From the NCBI RefSeq assembly GCF_017352155.2, contig NZ_CP084320.1, forward strand, positions 62,001-126,000: a stretch of 64,000 bases of DNA. The letters are read 5' to 3'. Both the position numbers and the translations under genes were made by a program. Under the pieces are notes generated by a model that searched no databases, was not told where the DNA came from, and worked only from the letters and a program-made list of their open reading frames with translations. Of this stretch, positions 42,746 through 52,175 are shown piece after piece. Each line of letters begins with the position of its first letter. The stretch's first letter is position 1. This DNA is from Haloterrigena alkaliphila (GTDB lineage: Archaea > Halobacteriota > Halobacteria > Halobacteriales > Natrialbaceae).

Positions 42746-43416
42746 TCGACGCGGCTCTGGTTCCGACGCTCGCGTTCGCGCTGACCGCCGGCGTCGCGAC
42801 GTTCTTCTCGCCGTGTGCCTTTCCGCTCCTCCCGGGGTACGTCGGATTCTACGTGAGCCAGACTGAGGGCGAGGAGGCCTCGCTCTCCGGGTCTATCGGT
42901 CGCGGGATCGTCGCCGGTATCGGCGTCCTCGCCATCTTCAGCGCGTTGCTGGTGGCGGCCTACTGGATCGGGCACGCGACGCTGTCCAACATCGTCTACT
43001 TCGAGCCGATCGCCGGCGCGGTGCTGGTCGCATTCGGTGCGCTGATCGTGCTCGGCCGCGCGCCCTCGCTGTCGATCGCGCTGCCGAAACGCCGCTCGAG
43101 CGTCCTCGGGTTCGCGGTCTTCGGCGGCGGCTACGCCCTGGCTGCGGCGGGCTGTGTCGCACCGCTGTTCGTCGGCGTCGTCGCGCAGGCGCTCTCCCTG
43201 CCGCCGGTGTCCGCGGCGCTGGTCGTCGGTACCTACGTCGGCAGCATCGTGGTGCTGATGGTCTCGCTGACCGTCGCGACGGGCATGGGACTGCTCGCGG
43301 GGGCCGGCCGGCTGGCTGCCCACACCCAGACCCTCGAACGCCTCGCGGGCGCGGTAATGATCCTCGCCGGCGTCGGTCAGTTGTACCTCGCGATCGTCAT
43401 TCTCGACGTGCTCTGA
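42742..43416 (+). CDS. ccdA: CcdA-type transmembrane thiol-reductant transporter
   Basis: The 224-residue protein has six likely membrane helices and the conserved Cys/Pro pairs of CcdA: FFSPCAFPLLPGY with Cys25, and AAAGCVAPLF with Cys near 136. It passes electrons from cytoplasmic thioredoxin across the membrane to TlpA/SCO-like proteins. Its ATG overlaps the tlpA stop (ATGA), so the two are translationally coupled. It ends the operon. Confidence 0.92.
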   Translation: MIDAALVPTLAFALTAGVATFFSPCAFPLLPGYVGFYVSQTEGEEASLSGSIGRGIVAGIGVLAIFSALLVAAYWIGHATLSNIVYFEPIAGAVLVAFGALIVLGRAPSLSIALPKRRSSVLGFAVFGGGYALAAAGCVAPLFVGVVAQALSLPPVSAALVVGTYVGSIVVLMVSLTVATGMGLLAGAGRLAAHTQTLERLAGAVMILAGVGQLYLAIVILDVL

Positions 43417-43613
43417 CCGAGTCCTGTATCGTCGTCCTGCGACGGTTCGGCGTCCTCTCGTTTCGGCGTCCGCTGCCCGGCAGCAGCGCCGCGGCCGGCG
43501 GTTGCGAGTCCGCGTTCCTCACGAGAGTCGTGGCGCCGTTCGTATGCACGGAGAGCAATCGTTGCGATCCGGGTCCCTGCTCGAGCGACTCCGCCGTTTG
43601 CTGGGACGGTGAA

Positions 43614-43832
43614 CTATTGGTCGTCGAGCAACCCGAGTTCGTCGGCGGCGAGGTCGGCGATGCGGTCGGCGATGTCGGGATCGACGCTCGCGACGTCGTC
43701 GCCGTCGTGGACCCCGTCGTTGTGTCGTTCGATCGTCTCGGCCACGTCCGAAAGGGGGACGCGGGAGGTCGTCTCGCACCCGGGGCAGACGATCGGCACC
43801 GTCGGCTCGTCCGAGTCGTTCGTCGCGGTCAT
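43614..43832 (-). CDS. Small zinc-knuckle/acidic protein
   Basis: The 72-residue product begins MTATNDSDEPTVPIVCPGCE. It has one CxxC (CPGC, Cys16/Cys19), a helical acidic middle (SDVAETIERHNDGVHDGDD) and DPDIADRIADLAADELGLLD at the end. It has no second Cys pair but has His residues that could complete a zinc site. Such proteins are common in haloarchaea; function unknown. Confidence 0.7.
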   Translation of the reverse strand: MTATNDSDEPTVPIVCPGCETTSRVPLSDVAETIERHNDGVHDGDDVASVDPDIADRIADLAADELGLLDDQ

Positions 43833-43914
43833 CGTCGAACACTCTCGAGCGAACCGTCAAAATCGCACCGGTTAGCGGCGTTCGTCGGGATCGGTTTGAA
43901 GCGGCGATCGGCCG

Positions 43915-44895
43915 TTAGCCGCGCTGTCGGAGACCGACGAGCGTCACGGCCGCCAGCGCGACGATGACGGCGGGACCGCCGAACCCGGGCATCTCGTCGT
44001 TGTCGCTCGTCTCGTTTTCGGTGACCGAGTCGATCTCGTTCTCGTCGTTCGTGTCGTTCTCGGTGCTGTTCGTGTCGTTTTCGTCGTTGTTCGCTCCGCT
44101 ATCGTCGATCGGCTCGCCGTCGGCGCCCGTCACGTCGCTATCGAGCTGGATGACGACGATGACCTGTCCGTGGGAGGCGTTCGGCCTGTAGGTCCAGCCG
44201 CCGCCGGCTTCCTCGTAGGGCTCGGCGGCTTCGACCGGGTCGATGTCGGTCTCCCACGTGTCGTGGGCCTTCTGGATGTAGCCGACGACCTCGAGCTTGT
44301 CGGCGTGCTCGCCCTCGATTCGGGCCTCGCCGTACTCGATGGTCGCGTCCTCGGGGTGGCCGTGCATCTCGATGGTGTGGGCGTCCATGTAGCCGTCGCC
44401 CTGGGGCAGGTCGTCGGTGGTGCCGAACTGATCGCCGTCGAGGGGTCGCTCGTAGTGTTCGGTCAGCGGGAGCTGAACGGTCAGCGGGTCGGCGTGGGAG
44501 TGCCACGAGGTCGTCTCGCCGGTCGGAATCGTGACGGTCGTGTTCGGGACCGTTTTCCCGACGATCGGCTCGCCCGCCTCGTTGAGCAGCGTCACGCCGA
44601 TCTTCCCGGAGCCGTCGCCGAGGTACGGCGACCGGTACTCGTCGCGCGGGTTGATGTAACTGACCCACTCGCCGTTACTGGCCTCGTAGTACGGATCGCC
44701 CTCTTCGGGCGCCGGCTTGACGTACGCCTCCTCACTGACGTTCTTCTCCGTTCCGTCGTTCGGATCGGCGAGACTGGCCTGCGTGGTCCCGGAATCGGAC
44801 GTCGCGGCGCCGAGTCCGACGACGCCGACCAGTCCGATCAGCGCCAGCACGAGCAGGCCCGCGGTGACGGAGCCGCGTTTACGCCCGCTGCTCAT
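43915..44895 (-). CDS. PGF-CTERM-anchored surface protein, His-rich core
   Basis: The 326-residue protein starts at the ATG at 44895, giving the signal MSSGRKRGSVTAGLLVLALI. It ends with the archaeosortase A signal: acidic Asn/Glu/Asp linker (about 265-300), the PGF motif in MPGFGGPAV, a hydrophobic helix and LRQRG. The folded middle (about 50-250) holds WHSHADPLTVQLPLTEHYER and MDAHTIEMHGHPEDATIEYG, with several His that could bind metal. It should be processed at PGF and lipid-linked to the cell surface. Function unknown. Confidence 0.83.
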   Translation of the reverse strand: MSSGRKRGSVTAGLLVLALIGLVGVVGLGAATSDSGTTQASLADPNDGTEKNVSEEAYVKPAPEEGDPYYEASNGEWVSYINPRDEYRSPYLGDGSGKIGVTLLNEAGEPIVGKTVPNTTVTIPTGETTSWHSHADPLTVQLPLTEHYERPLDGDQFGTTDDLPQGDGYMDAHTIEMHGHPEDATIEYGEARIEGEHADKLEVVGYIQKAHDTWETDIDPVEAAEPYEEAGGGWTYRPNASHGQVIVVIQLDSDVTGADGEPIDDSGANNDENDTNSTENDTNDENEIDSVTENETSDNDEMPGFGGPAVIVALAAVTLVGLRQRG

Positions 44896-45332
44896 TTCGC
44901 TTCCTCCGTCGTTGCGTTCGGGCGGCGGGTCGCTCGGGATCGCCCGTCGCGTTCGACCCGTCGCGGTCTCGATCGGTATCCTGTCATCGAGCCGACCTTC
45001 GACATTCACCGTTCTTTATATGAGCAGCATTACTGGTCTATATCGACCGGCTACGCCAGGTAGACACCCGTTTCCACTCGATCAGCACCGAATGCCATCG
45101 TCGCCGCTGCGATGATTAGAACTCGAGAAATTCACCGATAGAATACAATCATCTACAGCTATCAGATTCGAACGTCCCGGTAATCGGTCGCTTACGCGGT
45201 TGACGGCGGCCGTCGGCGTCCCGAATCGAGACCGACGGGCCGCACTGACGGCCGTTCGGTGGCGGCCCGGGGTGAACCGCGCTTGCGCTGGCACGCCGAA
45301 CCCACTTCCGGGGCGGGAATCTACGCACGTCG
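44896..45332. other. Intergenic region with minus-strand promoter
   Basis: No gene is supported. A minus-strand TATA-like CATATAAAG at about 45014-45022 may serve the PGF-CTERM gene; the implied leader is about 95 bases. Another AT-richer part lies near 45110-45170. Confidence 0.5.
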
Positions 45333-45947
45333 ATGCGCCTTCGACTGCCCGACGATGCGGACGCCCTGTCGACGCGCGAGCCGCCAGCGGACGCGACGGA
45401 CACCGCTCGGAATCCCACGCCGACGCAGACCTTCCTGCTGGTCGCGCTCGCGAGCGCTGCCCTCGCGTACGTCGTCTCGCGGCTCCGCTCCTCGAGTGAC
45501 ACCGATAGCGATTCGGATACCGACGTCGACGCGGCGATCGAGACGGTCCGCGACCGAACCGTGGCGGCGCTCCCGTCAGCGGTCGGCGACCGCGTCGCCG
45601 AGGCCGTGCCCGCCGAATCGCAGTCGATTCCGATCGGAGGCCGCGAGTCGACCGAGAGCGAGGCCGAGACCGGAACCGATAGTGAGAGCGACGGCTCGAG
45701 GTCCGCCGCGGATGCCGAGACCGGCGGCGCTGCACCCGACGCCGGCGATCCGATCGACGACGAGGAGATGAACGCGGACCTCGCCGACGAGCCTTCGCCC
45801 ACGAAGGTTTCCTCGGGTTCGAGCGAGGAGATCCAGGACAAACCCGCCGAACCGGGCGAGATGGCGGTCGACGAGGGCGTCGAGGATCTGGTCGACGAAT
45901 CGCTCGACGACGCCGGTGACGAGTCGGACGTCGACGAAGAGGAATAG
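45333..45947 (+). CDS. Single-pass membrane protein with long acidic Ser/Asp/Glu tail
   Basis: The 204-residue product has one likely membrane helix near residues 30-48 (TQTFLLVALASAALAYVVSR). An acidic, low-complexity tail follows, with DADAAIETVRDRTVAALPS-type helical content then DSESDGSRSAADAETG. No catalytic motif is seen. The N-terminal 28 residues are hydrophilic and basic. Function unknown; an anchor for another complex is possible. Confidence 0.65.
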   Translation: MRLRLPDDADALSTREPPADATDTARNPTPTQTFLLVALASAALAYVVSRLRSSSDTDSDSDTDVDAAIETVRDRTVAALPSAVGDRVAEAVPAESQSIPIGGRESTESEAETGTDSESDGSRSAADAETGGAAPDAGDPIDDEEMNADLADEPSPTKVSSGSSEEIQDKPAEPGEMAVDEGVEDLVDESLDDAGDESDVDEEE

Positions 45948-46117
45948 TCGCGCTCGCGCGCGAAGGCGGGCGTTCGCCACATCATACTCGCAAAGCAGTC
46001 TCGATCCGTCCGAGTCATCTCGATCACCGTTCGAGTCGTCGCTATCGGGCACGCGATGATGACTCCGCCCCGCCGGGAGCGTGGTGCTTATCCGGTTCTC
46101 GCTCCTACCCTGAAGCG

Positions 46118-48958
46118 ATGAGTGAGGGGGACGTCGCGGCGTTTACGCACCTCGGACCGACGATCCGCGGGGCGCTCTCCGAGCGGGGCTTCTCGACGCC
46201 GACCGCACCGCAGCAGGCGGCGATCCCGCCGCTGTCGGCCGGCCGGCACACGCTCGTGATCGCACCCACCGGGAGCGGCAAGACCGAGACGGCGATGTTG
46301 CCGGTTTTCGATCATCTCGTAGCTGATGAGGGCCCACCGGAGGGGTTCGGCGCCCTCTACGTCACCCCGCTGCGGGCGCTCAACCGGGATATGCGCGAGC
46401 GCCTCGAGTGGTGGGGCGACTACCTCGACCTCGCGGTCGACGTCCGCCACGGCGACACGACCCAGTACCAGCGCGGGAAGCAGGCCGAGGATCCGCCGGA
46501 CGTGCTGGTCACGACCCCCGAAACCCTGCAGGCGATGCTCACCGGCGAGCGTCTGCGCGAGGCGCTACAGGACGTCTCCCACGTCGTGATCGACGAGGTC
46601 CACGAGCTCGCGGCCTCCAAGCGGGGGGCGCAGCTGGCGATCGGCCTCGAGCGCCTCCACGACCTCGCGGGCGACATGCAGCGGATCGGCCTCTCAGCCA
46701 CCGTGGGGGATCCGGGGGAGGTCGGCCAGTTTTTGACCGGCGGGCGCCCCTGCACGATTCGGGAGATCGACGTCGGCGGCAACGTCGACGTGGCGGTTCG
46801 CCAGCCCGAGATCACGGACGACGACGAGCGACTCGCGGGCGAACTGATGACCGAACCGGACACGGCCAGTCACGTCCGGCTGATTCGGGATCTCGTCGCC
46901 GCAAACGAGTCGACGCTGATATTCGTCAACACGCGCCAGACTGCGGAGGCGCTGGGCTCCCGATTCAACGAACTGGACCTCCCGATCGGGGTCCACCACG
47001 GCTCGCTGTCGAAGGAGGCCCGGATCGAGGTCGAGGACCGATTCAAAACGGGGGAGCTGGACGGCCTGCTCTGTACCTCCTCGATGGAGCTGGGGATCGA
47101 CGTCGGCCGGGTCGACCACGTCGTCCAGTACAAGAGCCCCCGGCAGGTGACGCGGCTGCTCCAGCGGATCGGGCGGGCCGGACACCGCCAGGACGAGGTT
47201 TCCAGTGGGACCATCGTCACGACCCGTCCGGACGACACCTTCGAGGCGCTGGCGATCGCCCGGCGGGCCCGCGACGGCGAGGTCGAACCGGCCGCGATCC
47301 ACGAGGGCAGCCTCGACGTCGTCGCCAACCAAATTCCGGGAATCGTCCAGAGCCGCGGCGATACCCGGTTCCGCGAGGCCTACGAGACCATCACGCGCGC
47401 GTACCCCTTCCGGGACGTTCCGGAGGAGACGGTCCGCGAGATCGTCTCGGAACTGCACCGCAACCGGATCGTCTGGTTCGACGAGGGCGAGGACCGGATC
47501 GAGACGACCGGCGGCACCTGGCAGTACGTCTACTCGAACCTCTCGATGATCCCCGACGAGGAGACCTACGAGGTCCACGACATCGCCTCGGGGACCCGGA
47601 TCGGGACCCTGGACGAGCGGTTCGTGGTCAACTTCGCCCAGCCCGGCGAGATCTTCATCCAGCGCGGCGAGATGTGGCGCATCGCCGAGATCGACGACGA
47701 GGAGGCCCGCGTGAAGGTCAGCCCGATCGAGGACCCCGCGGGCGAGGTTCCCTCTTGGATCGGCCAGGAGATCCCCGTCCCCGCGCCGGTCGCGGGCGAG
47801 GTCGGCGAGATCCGCGGGGTCGCGGAACCGCAGTTGTCCGCGGGCGCGGACGCCGCCGCGGTCGGCCGGGAACTGGCGCATCGGTATCCGGGCGACGAGT
47901 ACACGCTGACCGAGGCCTGCGAGCAACTCGAGCGGCAGGTCGACGCGGGGGCGCCTATGCCCACCGCGGACCGACTCGTCCTCGAGCGACAGGGTCGGAC
48001 CGTCGTCCTCAACGCGCCCTTCGGCCACACGATCAACGAGACGCTCGGCCGCATCCTGTCGTCGCTGCTCGGCCAGCAGGCCGGCTCCTCGGTCGGCCTC
48101 GAGACCGATCCCTACCGGATCGAACTCGAGGTGCCGAACTCGATCGCGACCAGCGACATCGTGGGGGTGCTCGAGGAGACCGACCCGGACCACGTCGAGG
48201 CCATCGTCGAACTCGGGCTGAAGAACTCCGACGCGCTCGCCTTCCGCCTCGCGCAGGTCTCGGCGAAGTTCGGCGCGCTCAAGCGCTGGCAGGGCGACGG
48301 CTCGGGACGGCTCTCGAACGACCGCCTGCTCGCGGCGCTCGAGGACACCCCGATGTACGCGGAGTCGATCCGCGAGGTGTTCCACGAGGATCTCGACGTC
48401 GAGGGCGCGAGCGCGGTCCTCGAGGGGATCCAGTCGGACGAGATCGACCTCGTAACGTATCGGGGCCGGACGCCGGTCGGACAGGGCGGCCGCTCGTCGG
48501 GCGGGAAGGAACTGCTGGCGCCCGAGAACGCGGACGCGAGCGTCATCAACACGGTCCGGGAGCGGATCCAGAACGACCGGATCATCCTGCTGTGTACCCA
48601 CTGCAAGGAGTGGAAGGCGAAGACGAAGGTCGGGCGCGTGGCGGAGCAGCCGAAGTGTGGAAACTGCGGGTCGACGCGGATCGCGGCGCTGAACCCGTGG
48701 GCCGACGAGGTCGTGCAGGCGGTCCGCGCCGCGGAGAAAGACGAGGACCAGGAGAAGATGACCGAACGCGCCTACCGCAGCGCCAGTCTGGTTCAGAGCC
48801 ACGGCAAGCAAGCCGTGATCGCGATGGCCGCCCGCGGGGTCGGACCGCACAACGCCGCCCAGATCATCAACAGGCTCCGGGAGGACGAGGACGAGTTCTA
48901 CCGCGACATCCTCTCGAAGGAACGCGAGTACGCGCGCACGCAGTCGTTCTGGGACTGA
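46118..48958 (+). CDS. lhr: Lhr-type ATP-dependent helicase
   Basis: The 946-residue superfamily-2 helicase has the Q-motif PTAPQQAAIPPL, Walker A APTGSGKTE near residues 49-57, VIDEVHEL near 155, SAT near 198 and FVNTRQTAEALGSRF near 270. Motif VI is in LLQRIGRAGHR near 350. The rest is the Lhr winged-helix and beta core. It ends with a zinc site CTHCKEWKAK...KCGNCGS and a helical bundle. Archaeal Lhr proteins unwind DNA and DNA-RNA hybrids and are linked to repair. It stands alone. Length is somewhat above the usual 840-930. Confidence 0.93.
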   Translation: MSEGDVAAFTHLGPTIRGALSERGFSTPTAPQQAAIPPLSAGRHTLVIAPTGSGKTETAMLPVFDHLVADEGPPEGFGALYVTPLRALNRDMRERLEWWGDYLDLAVDVRHGDTTQYQRGKQAEDPPDVLVTTPETLQAMLTGERLREALQDVSHVVIDEVHELAASKRGAQLAIGLERLHDLAGDMQRIGLSATVGDPGEVGQFLTGGRPCTIREIDVGGNVDVAVRQPEITDDDERLAGELMTEPDTASHVRLIRDLVAANESTLIFVNTRQTAEALGSRFNELDLPIGVHHGSLSKEARIEVEDRFKTGELDGLLCTSSMELGIDVGRVDHVVQYKSPRQVTRLLQRIGRAGHRQDEVSSGTIVTTRPDDTFEALAIARRARDGEVEPAAIHEGSLDVVANQIPGIVQSRGDTRFREAYETITRAYPFRDVPEETVREIVSELHRNRIVWFDEGEDRIETTGGTWQYVYSNLSMIPDEETYEVHDIASGTRIGTLDERFVVNFAQPGEIFIQRGEMWRIAEIDDEEARVKVSPIEDPAGEVPSWIGQEIPVPAPVAGEVGEIRGVAEPQLSAGADAAAVGRELAHRYPGDEYTLTEACEQLERQVDAGAPMPTADRLVLERQGRTVVLNAPFGHTINETLGRILSSLLGQQAGSSVGLETDPYRIELEVPNSIATSDIVGVLEETDPDHVEAIVELGLKNSDALAFRLAQVSAKFGALKRWQGDGSGRLSNDRLLAALEDTPMYAESIREVFHEDLDVEGASAVLEGIQSDEIDLVTYRGRTPVGQGGRSSGGKELLAPENADASVINTVRERIQNDRIILLCTHCKEWKAKTKVGRVAEQPKCGNCGSTRIAALNPWADEVVQAVRAAEKDEDQEKMTERAYRSASLVQSHGKQAVIAMAARGVGPHNAAQIINRLREDEDEFYRDILSKEREYARTQSFWD

Positions 48959-49079
48959 CCGGCAGCAGAGTTGCGATCGATCGTCGTCGCCGATTCGACG
49001 GCTCGAGCCGATCGAGCGACGGGACGCCGCTTTTCACCGTTCCACAGCCCTTATCTACGCGACTACCGAACCCCTGTCA

Positions 49080-51197
49080 ATGGAACCCGGCCCGTCACAC
49101 GATCCGTCCGAGACCGATGACGGGCGCTCCGCCGGCCAGCGTCCCGGCCGGCTGGAGAGACTGCTCGAGGCGGCGGACGTCGCCTGCTTTCGAGCGACGC
49201 CGACCGGGGAACTCATCGCGGTCAACGACGCGCTCACGAGGCTGACCGGCTACACGCAGGCCGAACTCCGCGAGCGCTCGTTCGACTCGCTCTTCGACGG
49301 CGAGACGACCCTCGAGTCGCTCGGGGCCTCGCTCGACGAGTCGGGTCCGGAGCCGACGTCGACGTCGGTCTCGATCCGGACGAAGACGGACCTCGTCCCC
49401 TGTACCGTCCACCTCGAGCGATGGTCGCAGGAACCCGATGGCGACCGGCAGCCGGCGATCACCGGTATCATCCGCCGCCGAAACGTGACGGGCCAGTCGG
49501 CAGTGAACGCCGAGTCGGATCTCACCTACGGTCGGACGTTCGAGGCGCTGGCCGACGCGCTGCCCGACGGCATCATCGTCCTCGATACGAACAGCGACGT
49601 GCAGTACGCCAACCCCGCCGTCGAGCGGATCCTCGGCTACGACCCCGACGAACTCGTCGGCTCGAGCAAGGTCAAAATCATCCCGGAGCGACTGCGACAG
49701 ACCCACCTCTCCGCGCTGCAGCGCTACCTCGAGACCGGCGAGCGCAACATCAACTGGACCTACGTCGAACTCCCCGGCCAGCACAAGTCGGGCTACGAGG
49801 TCCCGCTTGGCGTCTCGCTCAACGACTTCACCTACGACGGCGACCGCTACTTCGTCGGCCTCTTCCGCGACATTTCGCCGCGAAGGGAGGCCGAGCGGAC
49901 GCTCAAGGCCAAGGTCGCCCAGCTCGAATCGATCGCGTATCTCGGCCGTCACGCCCTCGACGAGGGCGACGCCGACGACCTCCTCGAGAAGGCGACCGAA
50001 CTGATCGCCGCGGCGCTCGAGGTCGACTGCTGTGTCGTCTACGAACACGATGTAGCCGAGTCTGCTGGCGACCCGGCGGGAGCGGAGAGTGGCGAGACGA
50101 CGGCGTCCTCGTCGGACGCCGTCGAGGTGCGCGCGACCGTCGGCTGTACCGACGCCGACGGCCTGCTCGAGAACGAGACGGCTCGATCGGCGGGGACCGA
50201 CTCGCTGGCCGGCGCCACGCTCGACTCGGACGACCCGGTCGTCGTCGAAGACGTCGCGACGGACGACCGGTTTTCCGACGCGCCGCATCTGGCCGACCAC
50301 GGCGTCCGCAGCGCCATGGGCGTCACGATCGGCTCGATCGCCGAGCCCTGGGGGACTCTCGCCGTCTACGACTCGGAGCAACGGGAGTTCGCCGACCACG
50401 ACGTCGACTTCGTCGAGAGCGCCGCGACGATCATCGCGACCGCCCTCGAGCGCCAGCGGTACGAACGACAGCTCGGCGAGACGGTCGCCGAACTCGAGGC
50501 GTCGAACGAACGGCTCGAGCAGTTCGCCTACGCCGCCAGCCACGACCTGCAGGAACCGCTGCGGATGGTCTCGAGCTACCTCAAGTTGCTCGAGTCCCGG
50601 TACGGGGACGACCTCGGTTCGGACGGCGAGGAGTTCATCGCCTACGCCGTCGACGGCGCCGAGCGCATGCGCGACATGATCGAGGGGCTGCTCGAGTACT
50701 CCCGGATCGACACGCAGGGCGAGCCGTTCGAACCCGTCGACCTCGACGAGGTACTCGAGGACGTGCTGACGGATCTGCAGGTGATGATCGAGGACGCGGA
50801 CGCCGAGATCACCGCCGAGTCGCTGCCGATCGTGCGGGGCGACGCCCGCCAGTTGCGCCAGCTGTTCCAGAACCTGCTGTCGAACGCCATCGAGTACAGC
50901 GGCGACGAGCCGCTGCGGGTCCGCGTCGAGGCCGAGGGGGCCGGCCGGATGTGGGAGGTTTCGGTCGCGGACGAGGGGATCGGTATCGACCCTGACGACG
51001 CCGAGCAGGTCTTCCGGGTGTTCCAGCGCCTGCACAGCCGCGAGGAGTACGACGGCACCGGGATCGGACTGGCGCTCTGTCGCCGGATCGTCGAGCGCCA
51101 CGACGGGGAGATCACCGTCGACTCGGAACCCGGCGAGGGAGCGACCTTCTCGTTCACGCTGCCTCGACGCGGGACGACCGAGTCGCGGTCGCCGTGA
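49080..51197 (+). CDS. PAS-PAS-GAF sensor histidine kinase
   Basis: The 705-residue protein has PAS (about 20-130), PAS (about 148-270, QYANPAVERILGYDPDELVG), GAF (about 280-460), HisKA and HATPase domains. The phospho-acceptor His488 lies in YAASHDLQEPLRM. The ATPase has LFQNLLSNAIEY, VADEGIGIDPDD and GTGIGLALC with the final GATFSF. No membrane segment is visible, so it is cytoplasmic. It probably senses an intracellular signal; no response regulator is adjacent (the nearest, at 53261, is 2 kb away on the other strand). Confidence 0.92.
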   Translation: MEPGPSHDPSETDDGRSAGQRPGRLERLLEAADVACFRATPTGELIAVNDALTRLTGYTQAELRERSFDSLFDGETTLESLGASLDESGPEPTSTSVSIRTKTDLVPCTVHLERWSQEPDGDRQPAITGIIRRRNVTGQSAVNAESDLTYGRTFEALADALPDGIIVLDTNSDVQYANPAVERILGYDPDELVGSSKVKIIPERLRQTHLSALQRYLETGERNINWTYVELPGQHKSGYEVPLGVSLNDFTYDGDRYFVGLFRDISPRREAERTLKAKVAQLESIAYLGRHALDEGDADDLLEKATELIAAALEVDCCVVYEHDVAESAGDPAGAESGETTASSSDAVEVRATVGCTDADGLLENETARSAGTDSLAGATLDSDDPVVVEDVATDDRFSDAPHLADHGVRSAMGVTIGSIAEPWGTLAVYDSEQREFADHDVDFVESAATIIATALERQRYERQLGETVAELEASNERLEQFAYAASHDLQEPLRMVSSYLKLLESRYGDDLGSDGEEFIAYAVDGAERMRDMIEGLLEYSRIDTQGEPFEPVDLDEVLEDVLTDLQVMIEDADAEITAESLPIVRGDARQLRQLFQNLLSNAIEYSGDEPLRVRVEAEGAGRMWEVSVADEGIGIDPDDAEQVFRVFQRLHSREEYDGTGIGLALCRRIVERHDGEITVDSEPGEGATFSFTLPRRGTTESRSP

Positions 51198-51258
51198 GCG
51201 CGCTCGCGTCGGCTCGAGCACCGTAACGGCCAAACCTCTCGACGGTGTGGCACTCCGT

Positions 51259-52059
51259 ATGAAGTTCGCACCGGGGGCCTGGAAGTACGCGGCTCTCCCC
51301 CTGCTCGCCGCGCCGTTCGCGCTGTTCATCAGCGTGACGGCGAGTCTGGTCTCCCTCGCGGTCGGCGCCGGAGCGCTCGCTTTCTTCCGCGATCCCGAGC
51401 GAACCACGCCGCCGACCGGCGTCGTCTCGCCGGCCGACGGCACCGTCTCCGTGCTCCGCGAGGAGGGCGACCGCGTTCGACTGGGGGTCTTCATGAACGT
51501 CTGGCACGTCCACGTCGTCCGCGCGCCGTTCGACGCCGCGGTGACGGACGTCGAGCACGTCTCGGGCGCGAACCGGCCGGCGTTCTCGAAGGACTCCGAC
51601 CGAAACGAGCGGGTCCACGTTCGCTGCGAGACCGAGTCGTCGAACCTCCCCGCAGGCGATTCGGCCGCGGAATCGGCTGCTGAAACCGACTCGAGCGGAG
51701 ACGGCGCCGACGGCGACGACCCGCACTCGAGACCCGACGAGCCGGCCAGCGACGCCGTCGTGACGCTGATCGCCGGCGCGTTCGCCAAGCGCATCCACCC
51801 GTACATCGAGCCCGGGGACGACGTCGAGCGCGGTGATCGGATCGGCCACATCGCCTTCGGCAGTCGGGTCGACGTGCTCTTTCCGCCTGAGGTGGAACTC
51901 GAGGACATCTCGGTGGCAAAAGGCGACTCGATGACGGCCGGGGAGACGGTGGTGCTCGAGAGCGAGACGCCGGTAGGTGGAGAGATCGATCTCGGAGCCG
52001 GTTCGGACGTGGATTTCGGTGGGCTCGAGGACGAGAGCGGGGACGAGTCACCCGCCTAG
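51259..52059 (+). CDS. asd: Archaetidylserine/phosphatidylserine decarboxylase-type enzyme
   Basis: The 266-residue protein has two N-terminal membrane helices (WKYAALPLLAAPFALFISV, SLVSLAVGAGALAFF), then RDPERTTPPTGVVSPADGTV. LGVFMNVWHVHVVRAPFDA follows with the active-site His region, and the self-cleaving Ser is in IAFGSRVDVLFP. A Ser/Asp/Glu-rich insert of about 40 residues (about 135-175) breaks the middle. It makes archaetidylethanolamine from archaetidylserine at the membrane. ATG 51259 is chosen; a GTG at 51247 would add four residues. Confidence 0.9.
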   Translation: MKFAPGAWKYAALPLLAAPFALFISVTASLVSLAVGAGALAFFRDPERTTPPTGVVSPADGTVSVLREEGDRVRLGVFMNVWHVHVVRAPFDAAVTDVEHVSGANRPAFSKDSDRNERVHVRCETESSNLPAGDSAAESAAETDSSGDGADGDDPHSRPDEPASDAVVTLIAGAFAKRIHPYIEPGDDVERGDRIGHIAFGSRVDVLFPPEVELEDISVAKGDSMTAGETVVLESETPVGGEIDLGAGSDVDFGGLEDESGDESPA

Positions 52060-52154
52060 TCGATTTTTGTACAATTCGAATTCGATCAACGGGTTAGCGG
52101 GTAGCCCAGACTGGGCCTGAACAGCATCAGTGAGGCAACCAAAAGCCGAAGTAG

Positions 52155-52175
52155 TGTCAACACTGATGTCAACAC
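52155..52175. promoter_or_regulatory. Direct repeat, possible operator of the VapBC pair
   Basis: TGTCAACAC occurs at 52155-52163 and again at 52167-52175, a 12-base spacing, ending one base before the antitoxin ATG. The position fits autoregulation by a VapB-type antitoxin. Confidence 0.4.

Noticed and set aside
45061-45082. Possible origin box ACACCCGTTTCCACTCG
   Set aside because: Shares only the ACACC and GTTTCC parts; it lacks the GGTGAA or GGAGCT ends of either family and has no partner box nearby.
46408-49245. 945-codon plus-strand frame inside lhr
   Set aside because: Arg/Gly/Pro-rich frame-shifted shadow of the helicase gene, with no start context or domain.
49095-51908. 937-codon minus-strand frame opposite the histidine kinase and asd
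   Set aside because: Spans two genes on the other strand and shows no recognisable protein pattern.
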